Notes: generated by a model from the letters alone, not told the origin. A DNA stretch of 34,278 nucleotides from Bacillota bacterium (GCA_023433945.1 JAEYTP010000074.1:1-34278); one strand, 5' to 3'. Shown: positions 1 through 8,039, counted from the stretch's first letter. Numbers and translations are program-made.

Positions 1-538
1 TAGTGTTACCACTTATGGGGCCTGATTACCACTTAGACCACACCTTAATCCCCAAAAAACCACTAAATAAGAACAGTCTAGGAGTTTTCCTCAACAATTC
101 TAAATAATTCCTAGCCTCTTTTGCAAAAAAGGTTTCAAACAGCAATAATGCCTTTCTATCGGCCAATAGACATAGCATGTGATCCATTATCCACCAGATT
201 CACTCAAGGCAGGCTACTCTGTTCACAGCACCATAACGGAACCGCATAACAGGTTTAATCCCTTATCGTAGATGAGGTGGCAAGTTAAGTAACTTGGCTT
301 TTCATCCACAAGTCAGGGTCTCCACGGAAGAGGGGTCAACGCCCGCATGCCATTGCAGATCGCCCCTAATCCTTAACTTCCAGCACCAACCCACCACTGG
401 GCGTAGCAAGCCGACACCAGAAACTTCATCGATGTGCCCTTTAACGGATTTTTAGGCCCGTTTTCAGAATCACCGAATTGACTAGAATACTGCGCCACCC
501 TGTTTTTTTCATTTCAACAAACTGATAACAGCTTATTG
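1..538 (-). ncRNA. ole: OLE RNA (ornate large extremophilic RNA), 3' end possibly cut by window edge
   Basis: This stretch has no ORF of normal gene length, yet it is clearly richer in G and C than the AT-rich spacers around it. Read on the minus strand it holds several local pairings, for example CTAGGA/TCCTAG (78-83 with 109-114) and AAGTTA-CT-TAACTT near 280-300. It lies directly downstream of ispA in the order nusB-xseA-xseB-ispA, which is the known location of OLE RNA in Bacillus halodurans and several clostridia. OLE is about 600 nt long and forms a membrane-associated ribonucleoprotein with OapA and other Oap proteins; it is linked to cold, alcohol and magnesium stress. A promoter at 546-573 predicts a 5' end near 538. 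About 540 nt are present, so the last part may lie outside the window. The identification rests on synteny, size and structured character; no covariance search could be run. Confidence 0.8.
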
Positions 539-545
539 GTATAAT

Positions 546-573
546 ATTATACCATATATTTATGCTAAAACAA
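546..573 (-). promoter_or_regulatory. Candidate sigma-A promoter for the OLE RNA
   Basis: On the minus strand a TTGTTT -35 box (568-573) and a perfect TATAAT -10 box (546-551) are separated by 16 nt. Transcription would start near 538, at the beginning of the structured region. The -10 box sits inside a short palindrome (GGTATAATATTATACC). It would allow OLE to be made both from the long ispA operon transcript and independently. Confidence 0.6.
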
Positions 574-582
574 AGTTAATAT

Positions 583-633
583 TTACATATCAATATACGT
601 CCGTTGTACATTTGTAGCTTCAATAATATTCAT
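583..633 (-). CDS. Possible 16-aa small ORF between ispA and OLE RNA
   Basis: A start codon at 633-631 follows a good Shine-Dalgarno (AAGGAG, 641-646) with 7-nt spacing, 31 nt after the ispA stop. The peptide is MNIIEATNVQRTYIDM. Its sequence resembles the first residues of ABC-transporter ATPases (a 'I.A.NV.+TY' pattern), so it could be a remnant of such a gene, a small regulatory ORF, or chance. It ends just upstream of the OLE promoter. I do not recognise it as a known small protein. Confidence 0.3.
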   Translation of the reverse strand: MNIIEATNVQRTYIDM

Positions 634-664
634 AGGTCATCTCCTTAATGTGCAGGTTGAAGGC

Positions 665-1561
665 TTATCTATCTCTTTTTGACATTTCAATTGTTAATTC
701 TTTTAGAAACCATGAGTCACACTGAAGCTCGTCTAATCTACCAAGGCAGGACAACGCTTCTTCTGTAGCTGAATCAAGTAGTAGTTTTGCTTTCTCCATG
801 CCGTACAGGGTAACATAGGTCGTTTTCTCAGCCATTGCATCGCTTCCCGGCTTCTTGCCCATTGCTTCAATATTTCCTTCAACATCCAAAATATCATCCT
901 TGATTTGAAATGCTAGCCCAAGATTAGCTGCAAAGTTTACCAGTAAATCAATCTGCTCAAATGAAGCATTACATATAATGGCGGTTGCTTCTATAGGTGC
1001 CTTAATAAGTGCTCCTGTTTTGAGTCTATGCATTGACTTGAGCCTATCTTCCTCCACTAGCTTTCCTTCACAATCCATGTCAATAACCTGACCGCCTATC
1101 ATACCATTAATCCCCGCATAGTGAGAAACAGTACTGATAGCTTTCACCTGGTTGATACCACACCCTGAATCAAGAGCTGCCTTCAGCATATTCTCATATG
1201 CAAAATTCAAAAGTCCATCCCCAGCCAAAATGGCCATTGCCTCGCCAAAGACCTTATGGTTGGTGGGTTTACCCCTTCTGAAGTCATCATCGTCCATTGC
1301 AGGCAAATCATCGTGAATAAGAGAATAGGTGTGTATCATTTCTATGGAGCAGGCATAAGGCAAAACCATATTAATATCGCCCCCTAACAGCTGAGCTGTC
1401 GCTAAGCCCAATACTGGCCTAAGCCTTTTCCCTCCCGCTAACAGGCTATAATTCATAGCTTCCTTGAGATTTGAATAGTATGGATTTATTATATCAATAC
1501 AGTTTGCTAAATAAGCTTCTATCATTTCTAAATATAATTTGTATTGTTCTTTATAACTCAC
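665..1561 (-). CDS. ispA: Polyprenyl synthetase, farnesyl diphosphate synthase type
   Basis: The enzyme condenses isopentenyl diphosphate with allylic diphosphates to give farnesyl diphosphate, the precursor of undecaprenyl and quinone side chains. In a 298-residue reading the substrate-binding GGKRLRP is at 43-49, the first aspartate-rich motif DDLPAMD at 84-90 and the second, DDILD, at 222-226. The two-residue insertion inside the first motif is typical of bacterial FPP synthases. I place the start at the GTG at 1561 because AAAGGA lies 9 nt before it; a TTG at 1579 would add six residues but has no ribosome site. It is the last protein gene of the nusB-xseA-xseB-ispA series and is followed by the OLE RNA. 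Length and motifs are complete. Confidence 0.95.
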   Translation of the reverse strand: MSYKEQYKLYLEMIEAYLANCIDIINPYYSNLKEAMNYSLLAGGKRLRPVLGLATAQLLGGDINMVLPYACSIEMIHTYSLIHDDLPAMDDDDFRRGKPTNHKVFGEAMAILAGDGLLNFAYENMLKAALDSGCGINQVKAISTVSHYAGINGMIGGQVIDMDCEGKLVEEDRLKSMHRLKTGALIKAPIEATAIICNASFEQIDLLVNFAANLGLAFQIKDDILDVEGNIEAMGKKPGSDAMAEKTTYVTLYGMEKAKLLLDSATEEALSCLGRLDELQCDSWFLKELTIEMSKRDR

Positions 1562-1647
1562 CGTAGTTTTTCCTTTCAAAACTAAGCTATTAAAAATATA
1601 GCTTAATATTTTACGATTCCCAGCATAAAAATTATTTCCTTTTAGTA

Positions 1648-1884
1648 TTAGTCTTGACAGAAATCCTGCTCAACCAAATCCCCATTTTCATCCTGCAATA
1701 GTATACTTATCTTTTTTTCTGCCTCATCCAGTTTTGAAGAACACAGCTTTGAAAGTTCAATTCCCTTCTGAAAGCCTGCTATTGACTCTTCTAGAGTAAG
1801 CTCTCCTCTTTCAAGATTATTAACAATCTGCTCAAACTCAACTATAGCCTCTTCAAAAGTTTTGTTATCTGTTTTCTTTGCCAT
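1648..1884 (-). CDS. xseB: Exodeoxyribonuclease VII small subunit
   Basis: This is the 78-residue small subunit of exonuclease VII, which degrades single-stranded DNA to acid-soluble oligonucleotides together with XseA. The family signature FEEAIVEFEQIVNNLERGEL (residues 10-29), followed by a helix containing LEESIAGFQKGIELSKLC, is intact. Its start overlaps the end of xseA by 20 nt, so translation of the two subunits is probably coupled. The C-terminus is acidic (DLVEQDFCQD). An 86-nt spacer separates it from the preferred ispA start. Confidence 0.95.
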   Translation of the reverse strand: MAKKTDNKTFEEAIVEFEQIVNNLERGELTLEESIAGFQKGIELSKLCSSKLDEAEKKISILLQDENGDLVEQDFCQD

Positions 1885-3082
1885 TTGTTTTTACCTCCAC
1901 TACCTGACAATAGATTTGCCCATCACTCACATTTATTTCAACATCGTTTCTATCTGCTACTTGCACAATAGATCTTATTACTTCCCCATCCGGTTTTCTT
2001 GCTATACAGTAGCCTCTTTCAAATATCTTAAGAGGGCTTAATGCATCCAGCTTTCCAACAAGCAGTGAGAACTGTGTTTTCTTGGCTTTCAGCTGTATTT
2101 CAGAATTTTTACCCAAAAGCCGTAACAAATTATCTATTTTGAGCCTATGTTGGTTTATGTTATCAAGAGGATGCTTAAAAATTGGTCTGGAATTTATTTT
2201 ATCCAACTCTTTTCTACCAGCATCAAGCTTTTTTACCAAAGCATTTTTCAATCTTACATTGTAATTCTGAAGCTTGTACTTCAGCATTTCTCTATCGGGC
2301 ACAGCAAGCTCCGCTGCTGCAGATGGAGTCGGTGCTCTGACATCTGATACAAAATCACAAATTGTATAGTCCGTTTCATGCCCCACGGCAGATATAACAG
2401 GGATTTTTGATTCATATATACTTCTAGCAACTATCTCCTCATTAAAGGCCCATAACTCCTCTAGTGAGCCACCACCCCTTGCAACAATAATCACATCTAC
2501 CAGCTTCAGTTCATTTAACTTCCTCACTGCTGCTGCTATTTGAGCTGCCGCTTGAGTGCCTTGTACAGCTACAGGATAAATTAAGATTTTCATGTTTTCA
2601 TTTCGTCTGCCCGCGACATTAATAATATCTCTAATAACTGCACCTGTTGAGGATGTTACAACACCAATTTTCCCCGGCAGTAAAGGTATTTTCTTCTTAA
2701 GGCGTATATCAAACAGCCCTTCCTTTTCCAGCTTATCCTTTAGTTGCTCATAGGCCATGTGAAGGGCACCAACACCATCAGGCTGCATGTTACTAATATA
2801 TAGCTGATACTGTCCATCCCGTTCATAGACTGAAATATATCCGCTTGCAATTACCTTCATACCGTTTTCAGGAGCAAATCTCAGGCTTTGAGCACTGGAT
2901 TTAAACATAACACATTTAAGAATGCTGTCATGATCCTTCAATGTAAAATACATATGCCCTGAATAATGATGTTTGAAATTGGAGATTTCGCCCCTTATAG
3001 ATAACCCAGATAATAGACTATTTGAGGACATTAGCATTTTTATATAATTATTTATCTCTGTAACAGTAAAAATTTCATTCAC
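1865..3082 (-). CDS. xseA: Exodeoxyribonuclease VII large subunit
   Basis: This is the catalytic large subunit of exonuclease VII, about 405 residues. An N-terminal OB-fold (residues ~1-100, including the segment GEISNFKHHYSGHMYFTLKD) precedes the nuclease domain, which carries GVVTSSTGAVIRDI, the glycine-rich VARGGGSLEELWAFN and VGHETDYTICDFVSDVRAPT. A coiled-coil region follows and the conserved ending FERGYCI is present. The start is placed at the GTG at 3082, preceded by GGAGGG with 7-nt spacing; the longer reading to 3130 lacks a ribosome site. It lies 65 nt after nusB and overlaps xseB by 20 nt. Confidence 0.95.
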   Translation of the reverse strand: MNEIFTVTEINNYIKMLMSSNSLLSGLSIRGEISNFKHHYSGHMYFTLKDHDSILKCVMFKSSAQSLRFAPENGMKVIASGYISVYERDGQYQLYISNMQPDGVGALHMAYEQLKDKLEKEGLFDIRLKKKIPLLPGKIGVVTSSTGAVIRDIINVAGRRNENMKILIYPVAVQGTQAAAQIAAAVRKLNELKLVDVIIVARGGGSLEELWAFNEEIVARSIYESKIPVISAVGHETDYTICDFVSDVRAPTPSAAAELAVPDREMLKYKLQNYNVRLKNALVKKLDAGRKELDKINSRPIFKHPLDNINQHRLKIDNLLRLLGKNSEIQLKAKKTQFSLLVGKLDALSPLKIFERGYCIARKPDGEVIRSIVQVADRNDVEINVSDGQIYCQVVEVKTNGKENR

Positions 3083-3147
3083 TGCATATCCCTCCATACT
3101 AAAAAGGACCATTGCAATTAAAATTTGCAACAGCCCATTTGAAAAGC

Positions 3148-3570
3148 TTATTCTTCCTCTTGCTCGTTCTTCTGGTCATCTTTTGAGACCTTGGCGAGCA
3201 ATCCATTTACAAAGGCCCCTGCATCTTCGTTGCTGTACTTCTTGGCCAATTCAACAGCTTCATTAACTGAGACGCTGTACGGTATATCATTTCTTTTCAA
3301 AATCTCATATATTCCAATTCTCAATATAGATAAATCTATTTTGGAGAGTCTGCCTATTTTCCAGCCAGTCGCCTTGTTTTCTATAATACTATCAATTAAA
3401 TCTACGTTACTGTAAACCCCTTCAATAATATCTTCTATATACTGTTTGTCCTTTTGAGTAAAGCTTTCATCCTCCAGGGCCAATTCAATTTGTTCTTTTT
3501 TATCATCTTTCTGAAATTCTAACTGGTAAAGCAGCTTCATAGCAGCTTCCCTGGATGCTCGACGTCCCAT
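3148..3570 (-). CDS. nusB: Transcription antitermination factor NusB
   Basis: NusB is the all-helical RNA-binding factor that pairs with S10 (NusE) on boxA and prevents premature termination of rRNA transcription. The N-terminal basic segment MGRRASREAAMKLLYQLEF and the C-terminal NDIPYSVSVNEAVELAKKY...FVNGLLAKV are typical. The start is taken at the ATG at 3570 (140 residues), 12 nt after AGGAGG; ten extra upstream codons are read by a longer frame but are not needed. The C-terminus is highly charged (KDDQKNEQEEE). It sits between the amaP/DUF2273 pair and xseA in one minus-strand series. Confidence 0.95.
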   Translation of the reverse strand: MGRRASREAAMKLLYQLEFQKDDKKEQIELALEDESFTQKDKQYIEDIIEGVYSNVDLIDSIIENKATGWKIGRLSKIDLSILRIGIYEILKRNDIPYSVSVNEAVELAKKYSNEDAGAFVNGLLAKVSKDDQKNEQEEE

Positions 3571-3623
3571 ATAAATCTGACTCCTCCTGTTTTGGATCAT
3601 TAGTTTGTAAATTGTATCACATG

Positions 3624-3854
3624 TTACCTATATGTACCAGGCGGTAAAATCCTGTCCAATAAGTTTTTTACATAGTCTTTGTCGTGTGATAGCTTCTTAC
3701 CAATATAATATCCAAAGACAACACAAATTACAATGAAAATTGCTTTCAGTATACCAAGTAATAAAACAGTAACTGCCAGAGTAAACCCGATGCCTGCACC
3801 TAGTATTTCTCCCTTGTGGGATTTGTAGAACTGAAGCAGTATTTGTTTATCCAA
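3624..3854 (-). CDS. DUF2273 small membrane protein
   Basis: A 76-residue protein with two hydrophobic helices (about residues 18-36 and 38-52), a short basic linker and a C-terminal tail. It matches the DUF2273 family of small integral membrane proteins found next to amaP and asp23 in Firmicutes. Its biochemical role is not established; the context suggests a part of the Asp23 membrane-anchoring system. The start codon is TTG, with GGTGG 6 nt upstream. It follows amaP by 18 nt and precedes nusB by 53 nt. Confidence 0.85.
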   Translation of the reverse strand: MDKQILLQFYKSHKGEILGAGIGFTLAVTVLLLGILKAIFIVICVVFGYYIGKKLSHDKDYVKNLLDRILPPGTYR

Positions 3855-3872
3855 AGCTATCCACCCCCTTTT

Positions 3873-4424
3873 CTATTCAACTCTCGCTGTCTTATAGCCC
3901 GTAAAAATACTCTCTATGATGACTCTTACACTATCCACACGCACTCCGGTACAATCCTCAACAGCGCTCTTAATCTTGAACTGCATGTCCTCAGATAGGG
4001 CTGGTACATTTATTTCAGGCAAAACAATTGCTTTTACCGTAATAACAACGCCTTCTCCGCTTTTAAAAACATATGCCTTTGAATCTCTTATACCATTGAG
4101 CTTTCTCGATGTAGCAAGTGCAATATTCTCTATCGAGTTCAAGGTAATACGGATATCGCCGTTCTTATTGTATTTTACTATTGCCTTTTTATCTCCTTCA
4201 GGCTTAAACCCAGAAAGCAGGAATGTCAAACTTAAACAGAAGAAAATAGAAGCTATAATGAACATTACAATAGAAGGATTTCTGTAGTTTAAAACATCAT
4301 AAAATAAGTAGGTATATGTCTTTGTTAATAAATCTGACCTTATAGTAACCAACATGGCAAATAATGATGCAATTGTTAGAAAAAAAGCATATATCGCAAG
4401 TAACACTCTCAAAATGATGTTCAC
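3873..4424 (-). CDS. amaP: Alkaline shock response membrane anchor protein AmaP
   Basis: A 183-residue protein with two N-terminal transmembrane helices (about 5-27 and 51-73) and a soluble C-terminal domain containing GEGVVITVKAIVLPEINVPA and a closing beta-strand segment. The architecture is that of AmaP, which tethers Asp23 to the cytoplasmic membrane in staphylococci. The C-terminal half resembles Asp23 itself, a known family trait. The start is a GTG preceded by GAGGTG. It lies 180 nt downstream of asp23 and just before the DUF2273 gene, so these three probably act together in envelope stress. Confidence 0.85.
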   Translation of the reverse strand: MNIILRVLLAIYAFFLTIASLFAMLVTIRSDLLTKTYTYLFYDVLNYRNPSIVMFIIASIFFCLSLTFLLSGFKPEGDKKAIVKYNKNGDIRITLNSIENIALATSRKLNGIRDSKAYVFKSGEGVVITVKAIVLPEINVPALSEDMQFKIKSAVEDCTGVRVDSVRVIIESIFTGYKTARVE

Positions 4425-4523
4425 TAAAAAACGTCACCTCTTTTCAAAATAGTAAAATTCACCACTATTATATTAGAAACGCTGCCAAAAAGCAATTTAT
4501 ACCCAATAAATAAATGGCAAAAA

Positions 4524-4559
4524 TTAAAAAAATAAAATCAAAGGGCATCATATGTGCCC
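4524..4559 (-). terminator. Weak intrinsic terminator after asp23
   Basis: On the minus strand GGGCA (4555-4559) pairs with TGCCC (4543-4547) across a 7-nt loop and is followed by a T-rich run (complement of 4524-4542). The short stem suggests partial termination, which would give more asp23 than amaP transcript. Confidence 0.45.
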
Positions 4560-4604
4560 CGTGAATAATACTACATTTTAAATTATAGCCAACACAAACA
4601 CAAC

Positions 4605-4994
4605 TTATTTTGTTTCCTGCTCTTTTTTGGCAATATCTTTTTCAAAATTAACACCTTGAACATGAATATTTACTTCTACCACATTCAAACCAGTCATATT
4701 CTGAACAGTTGTCTTGACCTTTTCTTGGATATCCCATGCAACTTCTGGTATTCTTGCTCCATAATCAACAATTATATATAAATCAATGGCAGCTTCCTTC
4801 TCACCAACCTCAACCTTAACTCCCTTTGAAAGGTTCTTTCTTCCGAGAATCTCAGCAATACCGCCAGCTATACCACCACTCATACCAGCGACACCAGGTA
4901 CTTCAGTAGCAGCTACACCAGAAATAATGGCAACCACCTCTTCTGAAATCTTTACCGTACCCATATCATCAACAACATTGGTCAATTCTTCCAT
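4605..4994 (-). CDS. asp23: Asp23/Gls24 family envelope stress response protein
   Basis: A 129-residue Asp23/Gls24 protein. The family core is clear: GTVKISEEVVAIISGVAATEV near the start, a glycine-rich loop, the strand AAIDLYIIVDYGARIPEVAW, then VEVNIHVQGVNF near the end. Asp23 is an abundant protein held at the membrane by AmaP and associated with cell-wall and alkaline stress. I choose the ATG at 4994, with GAAGG 5 nt upstream; a TTG at 5006 would add four residues. A strong promoter lies at 5055-5083. The downstream order amaP-DUF2273 supports the assignment. Confidence 0.9.
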   Translation of the reverse strand: MEELTNVVDDMGTVKISEEVVAIISGVAATEVPGVAGMSGGIAGGIAEILGRKNLSKGVKVEVGEKEAAIDLYIIVDYGARIPEVAWDIQEKVKTTVQNMTGLNVVEVNIHVQGVNFEKDIAKKEQETK

Positions 4995-5054
4995 CCAAGC
5001 CTTCAATCCTTTCTCAATAAAAGTGAAACTATTGAAGAAAATAGTTTTATTTAA

Positions 5055-5083
5055 ATTATAGCACTTTAATCACAATATATCAA
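5055..5083 (-). promoter_or_regulatory. Sigma-A promoter of asp23
   Basis: On the minus strand TTGATA (5078-5083) and TATAAT (5055-5060) are separated by exactly 17 nt. Transcription would start near 5048, about 55 nt before the asp23 start codon. This is one of the best consensus promoters in the window. Confidence 0.75.
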
Positions 5084-5165
5084 ATCAATACAGTATCTAT
5101 ATTATTTATATTTCCCAAGTCTTTATGAAATGACTTTTAATTACTTGAAATTTTATTAGCTAAAA

Positions 5166-5176
5166 TTTTACTAAAA
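5166..5176. promoter_or_regulatory. Candidate LacI-family operator upstream of the GH36 gene
   Basis: The 11-mer TTTTACTAAAA is identical to the one overlapping the -10 box of the sugar-ABC operon (16412-16422). The adjoining TTAGCTAAAATTTTACTAAA also resembles the core of the large palindrome there (TTTACTAAAATTTTAGTAAA). It lies 5 nt before the -35 box of the GH36 promoter. AT-rich sequence raises the chance of coincidence, but the composite match is longer than the 11-mer. Confidence 0.5.
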
Positions 5177-5180
5177 AGTA

Positions 5181-5210
5181 TTGATTATTACTATTCTTTT
5201 TTGCTATGAT
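5181..5210 (+). promoter_or_regulatory. Candidate promoter of the GH36 alpha-galactosidase
   Basis: TTGATT (5181-5186) and TATGAT (5205-5210) are spaced by 18 nt. The predicted start near 5217 leaves a leader of about 260 nt before the coding region. The leader contains a perfect 8-bp stem-loop (5345-5364) and a start-stop codon pair. No other recognisable gene was seen in 4995-5476. Confidence 0.6.
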
Positions 5211-5344
5211 AGTACAATTATTTACAAGCATACGCAAAAAAACTATTTTATAATCAATTCATAGTAGTCAAATTTTGAACTATCAAAGTACTTACCTAAA
5301 ATCCCATTTAATTACAATCTTAAGCCTTAACAAAAATATAAAGA

Positions 5345-5404
5345 TTGGCACTAACAAGTGCCAAAGAAAAATATATATTTTAAAGGAGAGAATATAGTAT
5401 GTAA
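5345..5404 (+). promoter_or_regulatory. Leader hairpin and ATG-TAA minimal ORF upstream of GH36
   Basis: TTGGCACT-AACA-AGTGCCAA (5345-5364) forms a perfect 8-bp stem with a 4-nt loop. It is followed by AAAGGAGAG and then an ATG directly followed by TAA (5399-5404). A ribosome could initiate and stop at once here, upstream of the true ribosome site at 5464-5470. The hairpin lacks a T run, so it is not a typical terminator. The role is unknown. Confidence 0.35.
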
Positions 5405-5476
5405 AGATCATTAGCTATGGTGATGATTAGCTTTTATTCTTGATTTTAAGGGACAGTTTTTATAAGGAGGCAAATG

Positions 5477-7810
5477 ATGAACACTGTAATTCACTTAAAT
5501 ACCAAAAATACCAGTTATATTATGAGTATACTTCCTACAGGTTATCTACAGAATCTATATTACGGTAAAAGAATCAACAAAATGAAGGATTATTATGTAT
5601 TAGAGCCTAAAAACGACGTTCCCTATGGTACCATGGTAAATACATCCCAAGAGTACAAAAATATAGGTCTTGATAACCAATGTCTCGAGTATTCTTCTCT
5701 GGGTAAAGGAGATTTTCGTGAACCTGCAGTAGAGCTAACCTTTGACGATGGTAGTACTACCTGCGACTTCAAGTATAAGAGCCATAATACATATACAGGT
5801 AGAAATGTTATTGAAGGACTTCCAAGTGCATTGCCTTCTGAAGATTGTGAGACTACAGAGATTATACTATACGATGATGAAAAGCAGGTAACACTTACAC
5901 TCTACTATACCAGCTATCCAGAGTGCGATATTATCACACGTTATGTAAAAATATCAAATACAAGTAGTAATATGCTAAAAGTCCGAAGACTTATGAGTGC
6001 ACAGCTGGATTTATTTGAAAGTAATTATAGCTTTATTAGCTTTGATGGATGCTGGTCTAGCGAAGCAAACAGAAACGACAAAATATTGAAGCCCGGTATA
6101 TATGTAAATGATTCTAAAACAGGTTATAGTTCGTGCAGACATAATCCCTTTGTAATGTTGGCAAAAGCCGGGTGTAATGAGTTACATGGCGAATGTTATG
6201 CATCTAATCTAATATACAGTGGTTGCCACAGTGAAATTTGTGAGGTTACTTATCAGGGTAAAACTCGTCTGTTGACAGGTATAAACCCATCCTCCTTTTG
6301 TTGGCTGCTAGATGCAAATGATACGCTCTATACACCAGAGGCTGTATTAACATATAGCTGCAAGGGTTTCAATGGTATAAGCCAAAATATGCACAAGTTT
6401 GTACGAGAATACATTATTAGAGGGTTCTGGAAAGATAAGGAGCGTCCAATTCTTGTAAATAATTGGGAAGCTACCTCATTTAACTTCAATCAAAAAAAGA
6501 TTCTTTCACTTGCAAAGGATGCATCGGAATTAGGAATTGAGTTATTTGTCCTTGATGATGGATGGTTTGGTAAACGTAATGATGAAACCTCCTCGCTTGG
6601 AGATTGGAACGTAAACCTAAAAAAGCTTCCTGATGGTATAGATGGTCTGTGTAAAAAAATAAATGCCCTTGGAATGAAATTCGGACTATGGGTTGAGCCC
6701 GAAATGATTAGCGAAGATAGTGACCTTTATAGGACACATCCAGAATGGGCTATTGGTGTTCCTGGCAGAAGTAATGCATATAGCAGGAACCAATTTGTAC
6801 TGGATCTAACCTTACCAGAAGTCCGTAAATACATAATCCAAAGCATGTCAACAGTTTTTTCTTCTGCAAATATTGAGTATATAAAGTGGGATATGAATAG
6901 AAATATGTCCGATTTCTACGGAAAAGCTCTTCCGGCAGAACGTCAGGGTGAATTTTTCCACAGATATATGCTAGGACTTTATGAGATACTAAATGAGCTG
7001 ACTACACGTTTTCCCAATATTTTGTTTGAGTCCTGTGCTGCTGGTGGTAATAGATTCGACCTAGGAATGCTTTGTTATATGCCTCAAATATGGACAAGTG
7101 ACAATACCGATGCCTTTACCAGAATAAATATACAGAGCGGAACATCGTACGGATATCCTCAAACTGCTATGGGTGCACACGTTTCTGCTAGCCCCTGCTT
7201 TTCAACACTTAGAAATACTCCAATAGAAACCAGATTTAACGTAGCTGCTTTTGGACTTTTAGGATATGAGTTAGACCTTACAAAGTTAACAACTTTTGAT
7301 AAAAACGTAATTAAAGAGCAAATAGCATTTTATAAAAAGTATCGTAAGCTTTTTCAATTCGGTGAATTCTACCGACTTGAAAACCCAATGGATATCAACA
7401 GACCTATATGGCTAGTGTTATCCCATGATAAAAAGCAAGCAATAGTAGGAATGTTTCAGGGTAGGGCTACTGAAGGAAAGGGCTATGATATTCTAAGAAC
7501 ATTCGGATTAGAGGATAATATTGAATATAGTATTACCGGAAGAACACAATATATTAACATAAAGGCCTTCGGTAATTTGATTAATAGCCAACTGCCTGTA
7601 GAAATAAAAGCTGATGGCGTAGTTCATACAATCATATCATCAAAGTATATGTTAAAGATGAGCGATGAAAGCTATGTTGCCGGCGGAGATCTTTTGAATG
7701 CCTATGGTATTAGACTGATTCAGCAATACTCCGGTACAGGCTATAATGATAAAATCAGATTATTGTCTGACTACGGCTCAAGAATCTATATAATAGAGGC
7801 AAATGATTAG
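5477..7810 (+). CDS. Alpha-galactosidase, glycoside hydrolase family 36
   Basis: A family GH36 enzyme of about 777 residues that removes alpha-galactosyl groups from raffinose-type sugars or galactomannan side chains by a retaining mechanism. Numbered from the first ATG (5474), the N-terminal beta-sandwich covers ~1-320 and the TIM barrel ~325-620. It includes LDDGWFG (360-366), GLWVEPEM, the nucleophile Asp473 in YIKWDMNR, ESCAAGGNRFD, and the acid/base Asp543 in WTSDNTD. A C-terminal beta domain follows. No signal peptide is seen, so it is probably cytoplasmic and acts on imported oligosaccharides. Two ATGs are adjacent; the second (5477) has the better 6-nt spacing from AAGGAGG. Its operator resembles that of the ABC-GH2 operon. 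Confidence 0.93.
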   Translation: MNTVIHLNTKNTSYIMSILPTGYLQNLYYGKRINKMKDYYVLEPKNDVPYGTMVNTSQEYKNIGLDNQCLEYSSLGKGDFREPAVELTFDDGSTTCDFKYKSHNTYTGRNVIEGLPSALPSEDCETTEIILYDDEKQVTLTLYYTSYPECDIITRYVKISNTSSNMLKVRRLMSAQLDLFESNYSFISFDGCWSSEANRNDKILKPGIYVNDSKTGYSSCRHNPFVMLAKAGCNELHGECYASNLIYSGCHSEICEVTYQGKTRLLTGINPSSFCWLLDANDTLYTPEAVLTYSCKGFNGISQNMHKFVREYIIRGFWKDKERPILVNNWEATSFNFNQKKILSLAKDASELGIELFVLDDGWFGKRNDETSSLGDWNVNLKKLPDGIDGLCKKINALGMKFGLWVEPEMISEDSDLYRTHPEWAIGVPGRSNAYSRNQFVLDLTLPEVRKYIIQSMSTVFSSANIEYIKWDMNRNMSDFYGKALPAERQGEFFHRYMLGLYEILNELTTRFPNILFESCAAGGNRFDLGMLCYMPQIWTSDNTDAFTRINIQSGTSYGYPQTAMGAHVSASPCFSTLRNTPIETRFNVAAFGLLGYELDLTKLTTFDKNVIKEQIAFYKKYRKLFQFGEFYRLENPMDINRPIWLVLSHDKKQAIVGMFQGRATEGKGYDILRTFGLEDNIEYSITGRTQYINIKAFGNLINSQLPVEIKADGVVHTIISSKYMLKMSDESYVAGGDLLNAYGIRLIQQYSGTGYNDKIRLLSDYGSRIYIIEAND

Positions 7811-7871
7811 CTGCTACTTTATTTAAACTTTTCGCTGAGAGTGGTTATTGGATGATATTATTTAAAAGTAA

Positions 7872-7915
7872 AGATAAGGCGTATAAACCTTGAATTGGGC
7901 TTATACGCCTTATCT
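7872..7915. terminator. Stem-loop downstream of GH36
   Basis: AGATAAGGCGTATAA (7872-7886) pairs perfectly with TTATACGCCTTATCT (7901-7915) around a 14-nt loop. The 15-bp stem has no T run on either side, so it may be a weak terminator, an mRNA 3'-end stabiliser, or a transcription barrier between the converging GH36 and receptor genes. Confidence 0.5.
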
Positions 7916-8033
7916 GTATGTAGTATATTGAAGATTTGATGTAGCTTATAAATGTTACTGTATGTAGTATATTTTATGTAGCTTATTAATGTTGCTGTAT
8001 GTAGCTAATCAAAGTTTATGTATCTAGTTTATT
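7914..8033. repeat. Degenerate tandem repeat, three units of about 37-44 bp
   Basis: CTGTATGTAGTATATT occurs at 7914-7929 and 7958-7973, and a third related unit begins CTGTATGTAGCTAATC at 7995. Each of the first two units continues with a TGTAGCTTATxAATGTT segment. The repeats fill the spacer between the convergent GH36 and receptor genes. No coding potential or known element is recognised. Confidence 0.55.
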
Positions 8034-8039
8034 TCTTTT

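Noticed and set aside
1..520. Ribosomal RNA, tmRNA or group II intron fragment
   Set aside because: No recognisable rRNA signature, no alanyl-tRNA-like ends and no intron domain V were seen; the ispA-adjacent position fits OLE RNA much better.
3082..3130. Longer XseA reading starting at 3130
   Set aside because: The extra residues are hydrophobic and not family-like, and no ribosome site precedes them; GGAGGG supports the GTG at 3082.
3916..4287. 123-aa plus-strand frame opposite amaP
   Set aside because: Shadow of the amaP gene, with low-complexity composition and no independent support.
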